Positions 34,106 to 42,499 of a DNA stretch of 64,000 nucleotides are shown here, in pieces. Numbering within the stretch: the stretch's first letter is position 1; every line of letters starts with the position of its first letter. Source of the stretch: Nocardiopsis_C rhodophaea (lineage in GTDB: Bacteria > Actinomycetota > Actinomycetes > Streptosporangiales > Streptosporangiaceae); the NCBI RefSeq assembly GCF_039530945.1, contig NZ_BAAAPC010000019.1, positions 1 to 64,000 of the forward strand. Direction: 5' to 3'. The position numbers and the translations under genes are program-made. The notes under the pieces are model-generated. The model was given only the letters and a program-made list of their open reading frames with translations, ran no database searches and was not told the DNA's origin.

Positions 34106-34630
34106 ATGGCGCCGCTCGCCCCCCGCTCCGGCTCGCCGTCATTGGGCCGCGCGCTCCTCCCGCTGATCCAGCGGATGGCGGCGAGCGCCCTGTTCGCCCG
34201 GATCGCGCCCCGGGTCCTGCCGCGGCTCGACCGCTTCCTCGCCCGCCGTACCGGAGGCAGGGTGCAGACCGCCCGCTGGGCGGTCCCCAGCCTGATGCTG
34301 ACCACCATCGGGCAGAAGAGCGGCCAGCCCCGCCAGACACCCGTGGCCTGCCTGCCCGAGCGGGAGACCGGCTCCTTCCTCGTCGTCGGCAGCAATTTCG
34401 GGCGCGAGAAGCACCCCGCCTGGACTGGGAACCTCCTCAGCACGCCCGAGGCCGTGATCAATTACAAGGGCCGCGAGATCCCCGTGACCGGTGTCCTGCT
34501 CTCCCCCGAGGAGAAGGCCGCGGTCTGGGGGAAGCTCAACGCGATGTGGCCGTATGACTCCTATGCCACGCGCGCTGGACGCGAGCCCCGGGTGTTCCGG
34601 CTCGCGCCCCGGCGGTCACCGGAGCGGTGA
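34106..34630 (+). CDS. deazaflavin (F420)-dependent nitroreductase family protein
   Basis: 174 aa. The DDN/FDOR-A pattern is clear: W-A-V-P-S-L-M-L-T-T-I-G-Q-K-S-G at about 58-73, then VGSNFGREKHPAWTGNL and a C-terminal MWPYDSYATRAGR. Such split-barrel proteins bind F420H2 and reduce quinones, nitro compounds or other acceptors, often at the membrane. The N-terminal 45 residues include a helix that may be amphipathic. ATG 34106 has GGAAAGGA upstream. Its neighbours suggest accessory redox metabolism, not a defined pathway. Confidence 0.87.
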   Translation: MAPLAPRSGSPSLGRALLPLIQRMAASALFARIAPRVLPRLDRFLARRTGGRVQTARWAVPSLMLTTIGQKSGQPRQTPVACLPERETGSFLVVGSNFGREKHPAWTGNLLSTPEAVINYKGREIPVTGVLLSPEEKAAVWGKLNAMWPYDSYATRAGREPRVFRLAPRRSPER

Positions 34631-34734
34631 CGGATGCGCCCCGGCGGCCACGGGGTGGTCCGCGAGCGTCGTCCCCGGCGGCGTCGGCCGGGATCACGCC
34701 CGCGGACCGGGCAGCGTCCACGCCGCGATGCCGC

Positions 34735-36015
34735 TCAGCTCGGCGCGCCGACCGCGACGCAGGAGCCGTCCTTCTTGTCGCAGTCGGCGTCCGGAAGGGC
34801 GAAGGCGGTCGCGCCCGACGGTGTGGCCGCGATCGGAAAGGGCCAGGTGCCGCGTTCCTCCGTCGTGCCGTCGGCCGCCGCGAGCACCACCTTCTCCGCG
34901 CGGTCCGGCTGTGCGCCGAACAGCTTCCCGCCGAGCAGGGTCCGGGGCGCGTAGTCGGCCGTGGCGTCCCGCCACAGTTCGCGTCCCGTCTCACCGTCGT
35001 ACGCGGCGACGAAGCCGTCCGCGTCCGCCACCGATGTGGCGACCAGGACGCCCGTCACAGGGTCGGAGAGGGCGCGCGGTTCCACGACCTCATCCGGGAG
35101 AACCGCCACGGTCGTTCCGGTGCGCAGGTCGTTCACGGTGGTGATGGGGCGGCCTCCGCCATCCGCCGGTGTCCAGGAGAGGAGGACCCGTGCGCCGTCG
35201 CCCTCAACGGCCCGCGCGTAGCCGACCCTTCGTCCCCCGGCGCCCTTCGGGGGCCGCAGGTCGCTTCCGCTCCACAGCTCTCGGCCGGACACGGTGTCGC
35301 GCGCCCGGAGTTCGCCGTCCTCCTCGACCAGGAGCACCCCGTTGTGCTCGTGGTCGATCACCACGCCGTCGGTCTCATCGGCCTGGACCGAGCCGTCAGC
35401 GGGCGAGAGCGCTACCGTGGCTCCTGCGTCATCGCTGACCACGGTTCCGGGCATATCGCCGAACACCAGCCCCGGCCCGATGACCGCGCCCGGCACGTCC
35501 ACGGGGCCCCACAGCCGCTCGCCGGTCACCGCGTCGTAGCCGCTGGCCTCGGTCGGGGGGTCGGCTTCGCCGCGCAGCGGATCGAAGTCGTTGTCTAGCA
35601 GCACGACGATGTCGCGGCCGTCCGTGCGCGAGACCGTGAAGCTGGTGCAGGAGGGGTTGACGGAGCGGCTCCACCGGGAGGTGCCGTCAGCGTCGGTGAG
35701 GACGAAGGTCAGCTCGGGGTCCTCATCGGTGGGCAGGACGGTTCCGATGAACCCCTCGCCGACCGCCGCGGGCGGACCGTCCACGGGCAGCCGGGCGAGC
35801 GCGTCGGGGTCGAGCGGCGGGGGGACGTCCCAGCGGTCGACGCCGCTCAGCTTCTCCGCGGGATCGCCGAGGGGCGTGACCTCCTCAGCCGGCCGGGCGG
35901 TCTCCTCCTCACCCGACGCCCCGCCTCCCGCCGTGCAGGCCGTGAGGGCGACGAGGGCCGCGCACACGGCGGCACCGAGGGCGGTGGCCCGCCTCCGCCG
36001 ACGGTCCGGCGTCAT
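34735..36015 (-). CDS. lipoprotein with PQQ-like beta-propeller
   Basis: 426 aa. Basic start, hydrophobic segment and lipobox LTAC (C27) mark a lipoprotein. The rest is a propeller of PQQ/WD40-like blades with recurring DAVTGERLWG, DTVSGRELWSG and DGETGRELWRD strands. No PQQ enzyme residues were recognised, so it is more likely a scaffold or sensor than a dehydrogenase. The ATG at 36015 overlaps the end of the ccdA-like gene (ATGA), so it is the third gene of the DsbA-CcdA operon. Faces the outside of the membrane. Confidence 0.82.
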   Translation of the reverse strand: MTPDRRRRRATALGAAVCAALVALTACTAGGGASGEEETARPAEEVTPLGDPAEKLSGVDRWDVPPPLDPDALARLPVDGPPAAVGEGFIGTVLPTDEDPELTFVLTDADGTSRWSRSVNPSCTSFTVSRTDGRDIVVLLDNDFDPLRGEADPPTEASGYDAVTGERLWGPVDVPGAVIGPGLVFGDMPGTVVSDDAGATVALSPADGSVQADETDGVVIDHEHNGVLLVEEDGELRARDTVSGRELWSGSDLRPPKGAGGRRVGYARAVEGDGARVLLSWTPADGGGRPITTVNDLRTGTTVAVLPDEVVEPRALSDPVTGVLVATSVADADGFVAAYDGETGRELWRDATADYAPRTLLGGKLFGAQPDRAEKVVLAAADGTTEERGTWPFPIAATPSGATAFALPDADCDKKDGSCVAVGAPS

Positions 36016-36893
36016 CGGGCCGTCTCCCGCTCCGACGCCGCCGGAGCGCCGCCCTCGGGCGTGCTCCGAGGTGCCCGCCGCTCGCGGTACCACCGCCAGG
36101 CGCCCGCGCCGACCAGCGCGAGCCCCACCGCGCCGAAGAACACCAGGTCGGCCCCTGAACCGCTGAGCCGGGCGAGCCACTGCTGGGCGCGGTAGGCCTG
36201 GTCCTCGAACAGCGCGCCGCCGAACAGCGACGCCGTGCCGTCGTAGCGGAGGAACAGCACGCCGATGAGGATGAACAGCAGGCCCGAGGCGGTACTCGTG
36301 GTGTGCAGCCGCACCGGTCCGATCTTCACGAGGCGGCCGCGCAGCCAACCCCTTCGGCCCAGGTCGAAGCGGTCCCACAGCAGGGCCAGGACGAACAGGG
36401 GCAGCGCCATGCCCAGCGCGTACACCGCCAGGAGCAGGGCGCCGCGCACCGCACCGCCGGTGGCGGCCACGGTGAGGACAGCGCCGAGGATCGGGCCGGA
36501 GCAGAAACCCGCGAGGCCGTAGACCGCGCCGAGCGCGAACACCGACACGGCGTCCGTCCGCCCGGAGAAGCGCCCCTCCAGGCGCTGCATGAACCCGAAG
36601 GCGATCCCGAGTCCGGCGATCTGGGCGGCGCCGAAGGCGATGATCAGCCACCCGGCGATCGTGATGAGGAGATCGCGCTCGCCGTAGAAGAGCTGGCTGA
36701 CCGCGGCCGATCCCGCGCCGAGGGGCACCAGCGTCACGCACAGGCCGAGGTAGAACAGGGCGGTGCGGGCGAAGAGCCGCCGGGGGTCGCGGAAGGCGTA
36801 GCCGAAGAACGAGGGGAGGAGCAGCGCGCTGCAGGGGCTCAGCAGGGCGAGCACACCGCCCGCGAGCGCCGCGGCGAAGCCGATGTCGGTCAC
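36012..36893 (-). CDS. CcdA/DsbD-type thiol-disulfide transmembrane protein
   Basis: 293 aa from GTG 36893, which overlaps the stop of the DsbA-like gene (GTGA) and has GGGGGAG just before. Six or more membrane helices; the conserved redox cysteines are in LALLSPCSALLLPSFFGY (C21) and LAGFCSGPILGAVL, the paired-Cys layout of CcdA proteins, which carry reducing equivalents from cytoplasmic thioredoxin outward. Partners are probably the DsbA-like protein and the lipoprotein of the same operon. A basic C-terminal tail follows the last helix. Confidence 0.88.
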   Translation of the reverse strand: MTDIGFAAALAGGVLALLSPCSALLLPSFFGYAFRDPRRLFARTALFYLGLCVTLVPLGAGSAAVSQLFYGERDLLITIAGWLIIAFGAAQIAGLGIAFGFMQRLEGRFSGRTDAVSVFALGAVYGLAGFCSGPILGAVLTVAATGGAVRGALLLAVYALGMALPLFVLALLWDRFDLGRRGWLRGRLVKIGPVRLHTTSTASGLLFILIGVLFLRYDGTASLFGGALFEDQAYRAQQWLARLSGSGADLVFFGAVGLALVGAGAWRWYRERRAPRSTPEGGAPAASERETAR

Positions 36894-37618
36894 TTCTCCC
36901 CCTTCGCGTCGTCCAGGGCGGTGTCGATGGCCTGGGTGAACACCGGAAGCGGCTGCGCGCCCATGACGGGCTGCCCGTTGACCAGGAACGCGGGGGTGCC
37001 GGTGACGCCGATCCCCATGCCCTCGTCGAAGTCGCGCTGCACGGCCTGGGCGGCGTCGCCGCTCTCGCGGTCCTCGTCGAAGCGCTTCTTGTCCAGGCCG
37101 ATGTCGTCGGCGATCGCGTCGAGCTCGTTCTTCAGGGCGTCGCCCTCGAACTTCTCGTCCTCGCCGTAGTAGGTGTCGTGGAACTCCCAGAACTTGCCCT
37201 GGACCCCGGCGGCGTGCGCGGCCCGCGCGGCGGTCGTGGAGTCGTCGCTGAGGTAGGGGAACTCGCGCCATTCGATGCGCAGCTGGCCATCGTCGACGTA
37301 GCGCATCAGCTCGGGCTGGATCTCGCGGACCCAGCGCCCGCAGAACGGGCAGTTGTAGTCCGAGTAGGCGATGAGGACGACCGGGGCGTCGGTGTCGCCC
37401 AGTGCCATGGGGTCGTCGGCGTCGCGGCGGGCCAGTTCCTCGCCCATCGCGCGGATATCGGAGGAGACGGGGGCGGACTGGGGCGCCGCTTCCCGGTCGG
37501 CGGCGTCGCCGCCGGAGGCGACGATCGCGTATCCCGCGATCGCCAGCAGGATGGCCGTCCCGATGAGGAACGGCGCCCAGGGGGCCCACCGCCCGGTTGT
37601 CCTTGCTGATCTGGGCAT
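36890..37618 (-). CDS. membrane-anchored DsbA-like thioredoxin-fold protein
   Basis: 242 aa from ATG 37618, set by GGAGGAG 8 nt upstream; a start at 37636 would precede that site. One N-terminal membrane anchor (about 12-35), then a thioredoxin-fold domain with the active site YNCPFCGRW (C90, C93) and a cis-Pro loop VTGTPAFLVNG. The insertion of helices between them fits DsbA. It should oxidise or isomerise thiols of exported proteins; with CcdA coupled downstream, it may instead be kept reduced. First gene of the minus operon controlled from the twin palindromes at 37649. Confidence 0.9.
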   Translation of the reverse strand: MPRSARTTGRWAPWAPFLIGTAILLAIAGYAIVASGGDAADREAAPQSAPVSSDIRAMGEELARRDADDPMALGDTDAPVVLIAYSDYNCPFCGRWVREIQPELMRYVDDGQLRIEWREFPYLSDDSTTAARAAHAAGVQGKFWEFHDTYYGEDEKFEGDALKNELDAIADDIGLDKKRFDEDRESGDAAQAVQRDFDEGMGIGVTGTPAFLVNGQPVMGAQPLPVFTQAIDTALDDAKGEK

Positions 37619-37648
37619 ACGTCGCTCCTCCATCACACGAGACGTTTT

Positions 37649-37684
37649 CTATCGCGCATAGTAGTATTTCTATGAAGCATAGAA
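37649..37684. promoter_or_regulatory. twin palindromic operators in the divergent redox-module promoter
   Basis: CTATCGCGCATAG at 37649-37661 and CTATGAAGCATAG at 37670-37682 share the form CTAT-N5-ATAG and are centred exactly 21 bp (two helical turns) apart. The second is part of a perfect 17-bp palindrome, TTCTATG-AAG-CATAGAA (37668-37684). They lie in the 126 bp between the DsbA-like gene and the CPVC membrane gene. The BlaI-family repressor coded at 38205 is the obvious ligand. Confidence 0.82.
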
Positions 37685-37744
37685 GAACCACCCCGGCTCA
37701 CGGGCCGGGGACGGCACACCACCGACGAGAGAAAGAGGGATCAC

Positions 37745-38203
37745 ATGCGGGAGTGGGGCGCGCGCAGGTGGTGGGCGGCGGCCATCGGGGCCGCGGCGAC
37801 CGCGGTACTCCTGGGGGTGGTGACCGCGCTCATCCCCAACCCGCTGTTCAGCCGCATGATCGCGCCCGAGTGGTGGAATTACCCGGTCTGGATCGCGTCC
37901 GCCCTTCTCAGCGGGCTCCTGCTGGCCACCTACGTTACCCCGGGTGGGGACGACGGCACGGGCGCCACACCCGACCGCGGCGCCCGCTCCTCCCTCAGCG
38001 GCGGGCTGCTGTCCTGGTTCGCCATCGGTTGCCCGGTCTGCAATAAGTTGGTGCTGCTCGCGGTCGGCGCTTCCGGCGCCCTCACCTGGTTCGCGCCCCT
38101 GCAACCACTGCTCGCCGCCGCGGGACTGGTGCTGCTCGGCTGGGCCCTGCACACCCGGCTGCGCAACGCCGCGTCCTGCCCGTCCCCCGCACGAAAGGCC
38201 TGA
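37745..38203 (+). CDS. small membrane protein with C-P-V-C thiol motif
   Basis: 152 aa with about four membrane segments. The notable feature is WFAIGCPVCNKLVLLAVGAS in the third segment, followed by GALTWFAPLQPLLAAAGLVL; the CxxC pair inside or at the edge of the membrane suggests thiol chemistry, metal binding or electron transfer with the CcdA/DsbA pair coded divergently. Proteins with the GCPVCNK phrase occur in actinomycetes, without a known role as far as I can recall. First gene of a plus operon: it ends 1 bp before the blaI-like start. Confidence 0.78.
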   Translation: MREWGARRWWAAAIGAAATAVLLGVVTALIPNPLFSRMIAPEWWNYPVWIASALLSGLLLATYVTPGGDDGTGATPDRGARSSLSGGLLSWFAIGCPVCNKLVLLAVGASGALTWFAPLQPLLAAAGLVLLGWALHTRLRNAASCPSPARKA

Positions 38204-38204
38204 C

Positions 38205-38615
38205 ATGGGTGGATTCGGCCCCCTGGAACGGGCCGTGATGGACGTCGTCTGGGACGCCGCGGAACCGGTCACGGTCCGCGCCGTCACCGAGGCGATGGAG
38301 CATCGCGGCCTGGCCTACACGACGATCTCCACGGTGCTGCAGAAGCTCTACGACAAGGGGTGGCTGCGGCGCGAGCGGATCGGCCGGGTGTGGTTCTACC
38401 GGGCGGCGGTCGGCCGCACCGACTACGCGGCGCGGGTCATGCACGAGGCGCTGCACGAGAGCGGCGGCACCCGCACCACGCTGCTGCGCTTCGTGGACGC
38501 GATGAGCGATGAGGAGGCGCGGACGCTCCGGGACCTACTGGCCGAGGACAGCGAGGACAGCCGCCCGGACAGCGGCGGGGACCCCGGCACCGACAGCGGC
38601 GGAGACCGGCCATGA
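38205..38615 (+). CDS. BlaI/MecI/CopY family repressor
   Basis: 136 aa. Winged HTH of BlaI type at about 1-75: PLERAVMDVVWDAAEPVTVR, then AYTTISTVLQKLYDKGWLRR. The C-terminal region (MSDEEARTLRDLLAE) is the dimerisation/cleavage part; a low-complexity SGGDPGTDSGGD tail follows. BlaI proteins bind short palindromes as dimers and are released when cleaved through an M56 sensor protease, which is coded next with a 4-bp overlap. Likely target: the twin CTAT-N5-ATAG sites upstream of its own operon. Confidence 0.9.
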   Translation: MGGFGPLERAVMDVVWDAAEPVTVRAVTEAMEHRGLAYTTISTVLQKLYDKGWLRRERIGRVWFYRAAVGRTDYAARVMHEALHESGGTRTTLLRFVDAMSDEEARTLRDLLAEDSEDSRPDSGGDPGTDSGGDRP

Positions 38616-39574
38616 CCGCGGGAGTCGCCCTGCTGCTCACGGCCTGCTACACACTCCTGCTCGGCCTGTCCGGCCCGCGCCTGCTGGCCCGGCTGCACCG
38701 CGCCGCGACGCGCGCACCGGGCGTCGGGCTCCACGCGGTGACGGCGCTGGCCACCTCCTGGGGCGCCGCCGTGGTCTCCACCGGACTGCTGCTGGTCGTC
38801 GAGGTGACCGGCGGCGTCGGCCTGGCCGCCCTGATCGAGCTGTGCGTCGCGACCGTCTGCGCGGTGTTCGGCAGCCCCGCCGAGCCGAACGCGCCCGCCC
38901 TCATCGCGCTCGCCGTCCCCGCCGCCGCGCTGGGCCGCCTGGGCTGGTGCGCCCTGGCTCGCGGATACCGCGAATGGCGGTGGAGCGCCCGGCACCGCAC
39001 GATGCTGGGCAGCGTCGGGTGCCGCCGCAGGCTGCAGGGCACCCGCGTGTGGCTGCTGCCTACCGGGCAGCCCTCCGCCTACTGTGTGGGCGGGCCCGGG
39101 GCGCGCGTTGTGCTCAGCCAGGGGACGTTGGACACCCTGGACACCGACGAACTCGCCGCCGTCATCGCACACGAGCGCGCCCACCTGCGCGGACGGCACC
39201 ACCTATTGCTCGGCTGGCTCCGCACGCTCGACGCCGCCTTTCCCGGTGTGCCGCTGCTGCGGCGGGCCGCGCCGCTCGCCGCCGAGCTGGCGGAGTGGGC
39301 CGCCGACGACGCGGCCGCGCGCGGCCGCGACCGCCGCGTGGTCGCGCGGGCGATCGCCGCCATGGCCCCGGCCCTGGTCGCGGCCGCCCTCGCCGCCGGC
39401 GGAGGTGTCGTGGTCGAACGCGTCCGCCGCCTGGTCCGCCCCGCTCCGGGCGGGTCCGCCTGGCCGCGCACGCTCATCGCCGCCGTCACGGCGACCGCGC
39501 TGGCGACGGCCGCCGTGGTGCTCCTCGCCCCGATCTCCGCCACCACGTTCGGCGTGAGCTGCGGCATGATCTGA
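38612..39574 (+). CDS. M56 family membrane metallopeptidase (BlaR1/MecR1-like, sensor-less)
   Basis: 320 aa with four membrane segments. Zinc protease motif VIAHERAHLRGRH (HExxH) in the cytoplasmic loop, followed by AELAEWAADDAAA, which gives the third ligand. Unlike BlaR1, no extracellular penicillin-binding domain follows; the protein ends after the last helix. Pairs with the repressor by overlap (ATGA at 38612) and should cleave or trigger cleavage of it when the envelope signal arrives. What it senses is unknown; the neighbours suggest thiol or disulfide state. Confidence 0.88.
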   Translation: MTAGVALLLTACYTLLLGLSGPRLLARLHRAATRAPGVGLHAVTALATSWGAAVVSTGLLLVVEVTGGVGLAALIELCVATVCAVFGSPAEPNAPALIALAVPAAALGRLGWCALARGYREWRWSARHRTMLGSVGCRRRLQGTRVWLLPTGQPSAYCVGGPGARVVLSQGTLDTLDTDELAAVIAHERAHLRGRHHLLLGWLRTLDAAFPGVPLLRRAAPLAAELAEWAADDAAARGRDRRVVARAIAAMAPALVAAALAAGGGVVVERVRRLVRPAPGGSAWPRTLIAAVTATALATAAVVLLAPISATTFGVSCGMI

Positions 39575-39674
39575 CGCAGCCGCGACGTCGAGATTCGCTG
39601 GTCCGACGGGCCCCAGCCCACTCTGCCGATATCATGTGTCTGGAGTCATCGATATCTTCCGGGAAGCGAATCTG

Positions 39675-39875
39675 ATGTCGCGAACAGTCTTAGACATCGA
39701 CGACGAGACGCTCGCCATCGCCGCGGATGAACTCGGAACCACGACCAAGGTTGAAACCGTTAACCGGGCTTTGGCCGAAATCGCCGCGCGCCGACGATCC
39801 CGGGATTTCTTGGACTTCATGGACGAGCTGGATCTCGACCTCTCCAACGAGACCATGGAGGGTGCGTGGCATTGA
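39675..39875 (+). CDS. VapB-type antitoxin
   Basis: 66 aa from ATG 39675 (GGAAG about 9 nt upstream; longer frame from 39636 lacks support). MSRTVLDIDDETLAIAADEL and then GTTTKVETVNRALAE is the ribbon-helix-helix DNA-binding domain of VapB antitoxins (family DUF2191), with a toxin-wrapping tail FLDFMDELDLDLSN. It would neutralise the PIN toxin coded by the next frame and repress the pair's promoter. Overlaps the toxin start (GTG 39866). Confidence 0.82.
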   Translation: MSRTVLDIDDETLAIAADELGTTTKVETVNRALAEIAARRRSRDFLDFMDELDLDLSNETMEGAWH

Positions 39876-40285
39876 TCCACTACCTGGTGGACAAGTCCGC
39901 CTACGAGGTCTCCAAGCGATCGTCGGAGGCGAAGGCCATGATGAGGGCCCTCGTCTCGTCCGGTGGTGTCATCGCGATGTGCGACATGACCGCCTTGGAA
40001 CTGCTCTATTCGGCTCGCAACCTGGCCGACTATGAGTAGCTACGAGCGGCCTACGAAAAGCTGCCCTGGCTCGACACGACCCACGCAGCGATGCGACGGG
40101 CGATGGATGTCCAACACGCGTTGGCCCGCAAAGGCCACCACCGGCGAGCGCTGCCCGACCTGATCATCGCGGCCACCGCAGAGGAACACGGCGCTGTCGT
40201 GGTTCACTACGACAAGGATTACGATCTCATCTCCGAGGTGACCGGGCAGGAAACCCGCTGGGTGGTCCCAGCGGGCTCCCTGTGA
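39866..40285 (+). pseudogene. VapC-type PIN-domain toxin interrupted by an in-frame TAG
   Basis: Reading from GTG 39866 gives VALIHYLVDKSAYEVSK, M-C-D-M-T-A-L-E-L-L-Y-S-A-R, then NLADYE and a TAG at 40037-40039; the frame continues cleanly with LRAAYEKLPWLDTTHAAM, RALPDLIIAATAEEHG and VVVHYDKDYDLISEVTG to TGA 40285. All four acidic PIN residues (D near 9, E near 45, D near 99, D near 117) remain. Family members usually have Gln or similar after the Glu, so CAG to TAG is a one-base change. As it stands the toxin is truncated at 57 residues. VapC enzymes cleave tRNA or rRNA. Confidence 0.85.
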
Positions 40286-40297
40286 GGCCGTTACCCA

Positions 40298-42184
40298 CTA
40301 GCCGCGCTTCTTGTTCGCGGTGATCCGGCCGCGCTCCTTCTGGTCGAGGATGACCTTGCGGATACGCACGGCGTCGGGTGTGACCTCGACGCACTCGTCC
40401 TCGCGGCAGAACTCCAGCGCCTGCTCCAGGGAGAGCTTGCGCGGCGGGACCAGGCGCACCAGCTCGTCACCGGTGGAGGAGCGCATGTTCGTGAGCTTCT
40501 TCTCCTTGGTGATGTTGACGTCCATGTCGTCGGAGCGGGAGTTCTCGCCGACGATCATGCCCTCGTACACCTCGGTGCCGGGCTCCACGAACAGGGTGCC
40601 GCGCTCCTGCAGGTTGAACATGGCGAACGACACGGCCTGGCCGGGGCGGTCGGCCACCAGCACACCGTTTTGGCGGGTGCGCAGGTCGCCGAACCACGGC
40701 TCGAAGCCCTCGAAAACGTGGTGCGCGATACCGGTGCCGCGCGTCTCGGTGAGGAACTCGGTGCGGAATCCGATGAGCCCGCGCGAGGGGACCAGCCAGT
40801 CCATCCGGACCCAACCGGTGCCGTGGTTGGTCATCTGCTCCATGCGGCCCTTGCGCACGCTGAGCAGCTGGGTGATGGTGCCGAGGAACTCCTCGGGCGC
40901 GTCCACGGTCAGCCGCTCGACGGGCTCGTGCAGCTTGCCGTCGATCTGACGCGTGACCACCTGCGGCTTGCCGACGGTGATCTCGTAGCCCTCCCGGCGC
41001 ATCTGCTCGACGAGGATCGCGAGCGCGAGCTCACCGCGGCCCTGCACCTCCCAGGCGTCAGGGCGCTCGGTGGGCAGGACGCGCATGCTGACGTTACCGA
41101 TGAGCTCGCGGTCCAGCCGGTCCTTGACCAGGCGCGCGGTGACCTTGCCACCCTTGACCTTGCCGACGAGCGGCGAGGTGTTGATGCCGATCGTCATCGA
41201 GATCGCGGGTTCGTCGACCGTGATCAGCGGAAGGGGGCGGGGGTCCTCGGGGTCGGCGAGGGTCTCGCCGATCATGATGTCCGGGATACCCGCGATGGCG
41301 ATGATGTCGCCCGGCCCGGCCTTCTCGGCGGACTTGCGCTCCAGTGCCTCGGTCATCAGCAGTTCGGTGATCTTGACCTGCTGGGTCTCACCGTCACCGC
41401 GGATCCAGGCGACCTGCTGGCCCTTGCTGATCTCGCCCTGGCGCACGCGGCACAGCGCGAGGCGGCCGAGGAACGGCGAGGCGTCGAGGTTGGTCACGTG
41501 CGCCTGCAGCGGGGCGCCCGGCTGGTACTCGGGGGCCGGGATGGTGTCGAGGATGGTGCGGAACAGCGGAGTCAGGTCGTCGCTCTCCGGGGCGGCGCCG
41601 TTCGCCGGCCGCTCCAGGGACGCCTTCCCGTCCAGGGCGCAGGCGTAGACGATGGGGAAGTCGATCTGGGACTCGTCGGCGTCGAGGTCCATGAACAGCT
41701 CGTAGGTGTCGTCGACGACCTCGGGGATACGGCTGTCGGGCCGGTCCACCTTGTTGATGACGAGGATCACCGGGAGCTTGGCGGCGAGTGCCTTGCGCAG
41801 GACGAAGCGGGTCTGCGGCAGCGGGCCCTCACTCGCGTCGACCAGGAGTACGACACCGTCGACCATGGACAGGCCGCGCTCGACCTCACCGCCGAAGTCG
41901 GCGTGGCCGGGGGTGTCGATGATGTTGATGACGACGTCCTCGCCCTCGGGCGTCGTGTAGTGGACGGCGGTGTTCTTGGCGAGAATGGTGATGCCCTTCT
42001 CGCGCTCCAGATCGTTGGAGTCCATGACCCGGTCATCGACGTCCTGGTTGGCTCGAAAGGCTCCCGACTGCCAGAGCATCGCGTCGACGAGAGTGGTCTT
42101 GCCATGGTCGACGTGGGCGACGATGGCGACGTTGCGAAGGTCGGTCCGGCGGGCGGAACCTTCGGCGTGCGTGGCGCTGGACAT
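40298..42184 (-). CDS. typA: translational GTPase TypA/BipA
   Basis: 628 aa ribosome-binding GTPase of the EF-G superfamily, involved in 50S assembly and stress or low-temperature growth. G1 motif AHVDHGKTTLVDAML near residue 24, G2/G3 with DTPGHADFGGEVER, G4 VINKVDRP. Domains II-V follow at normal length, with the C-terminal basic loop (EKKLTNMRSSTGDEL). ATG 42184 has a weak ribosome site. Converges with the VapC remnant at only 12 bp. Confidence 0.96.
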   Translation of the reverse strand: MSSATHAEGSARRTDLRNVAIVAHVDHGKTTLVDAMLWQSGAFRANQDVDDRVMDSNDLEREKGITILAKNTAVHYTTPEGEDVVINIIDTPGHADFGGEVERGLSMVDGVVLLVDASEGPLPQTRFVLRKALAAKLPVILVINKVDRPDSRIPEVVDDTYELFMDLDADESQIDFPIVYACALDGKASLERPANGAAPESDDLTPLFRTILDTIPAPEYQPGAPLQAHVTNLDASPFLGRLALCRVRQGEISKGQQVAWIRGDGETQQVKITELLMTEALERKSAEKAGPGDIIAIAGIPDIMIGETLADPEDPRPLPLITVDEPAISMTIGINTSPLVGKVKGGKVTARLVKDRLDRELIGNVSMRVLPTERPDAWEVQGRGELALAILVEQMRREGYEITVGKPQVVTRQIDGKLHEPVERLTVDAPEEFLGTITQLLSVRKGRMEQMTNHGTGWVRMDWLVPSRGLIGFRTEFLTETRGTGIAHHVFEGFEPWFGDLRTRQNGVLVADRPGQAVSFAMFNLQERGTLFVEPGTEVYEGMIVGENSRSDDMDVNITKEKKLTNMRSSTGDELVRLVPPRKLSLEQALEFCREDECVEVTPDAVRIRKVILDQKERGRITANKKRG

Positions 42185-42499
42185 GCGAAAGTCTCGATCT
42201 CATGTGGTGGGAAGAACCGCGACTCCCGCGGCCGTCCATCAGTTTATGCCGGGATACCGGACAGCTTGGGAAACGAGCTGGTCAGAAGGGGTATCCGCAG
42301 GGCACCGCCCGCGGTTCGCGCGGCTGTGCGCGACGATGCGCGGTCGATGCGGGGCTCTGCCGAGCGGTGTAACACCGCCGCGCTCGGAAAACTTCCACGC
42401 CGCCTCCCCGGGCGGAGGACAGACGCGCCACGCTTGTCACTCGCGCGTGGCTGCCGCCATCTGGGGGGATTACCGGGGCCCGACCGGGCCCGCACGGCC
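42185..42499. other. 315-bp gap between typA and the MutT-like gene
   Basis: GC-rich; no gene, hairpin or repeat of note seen. It should hold the typA promoter and leader. Both flanking genes are on minus. Confidence 0.4.
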
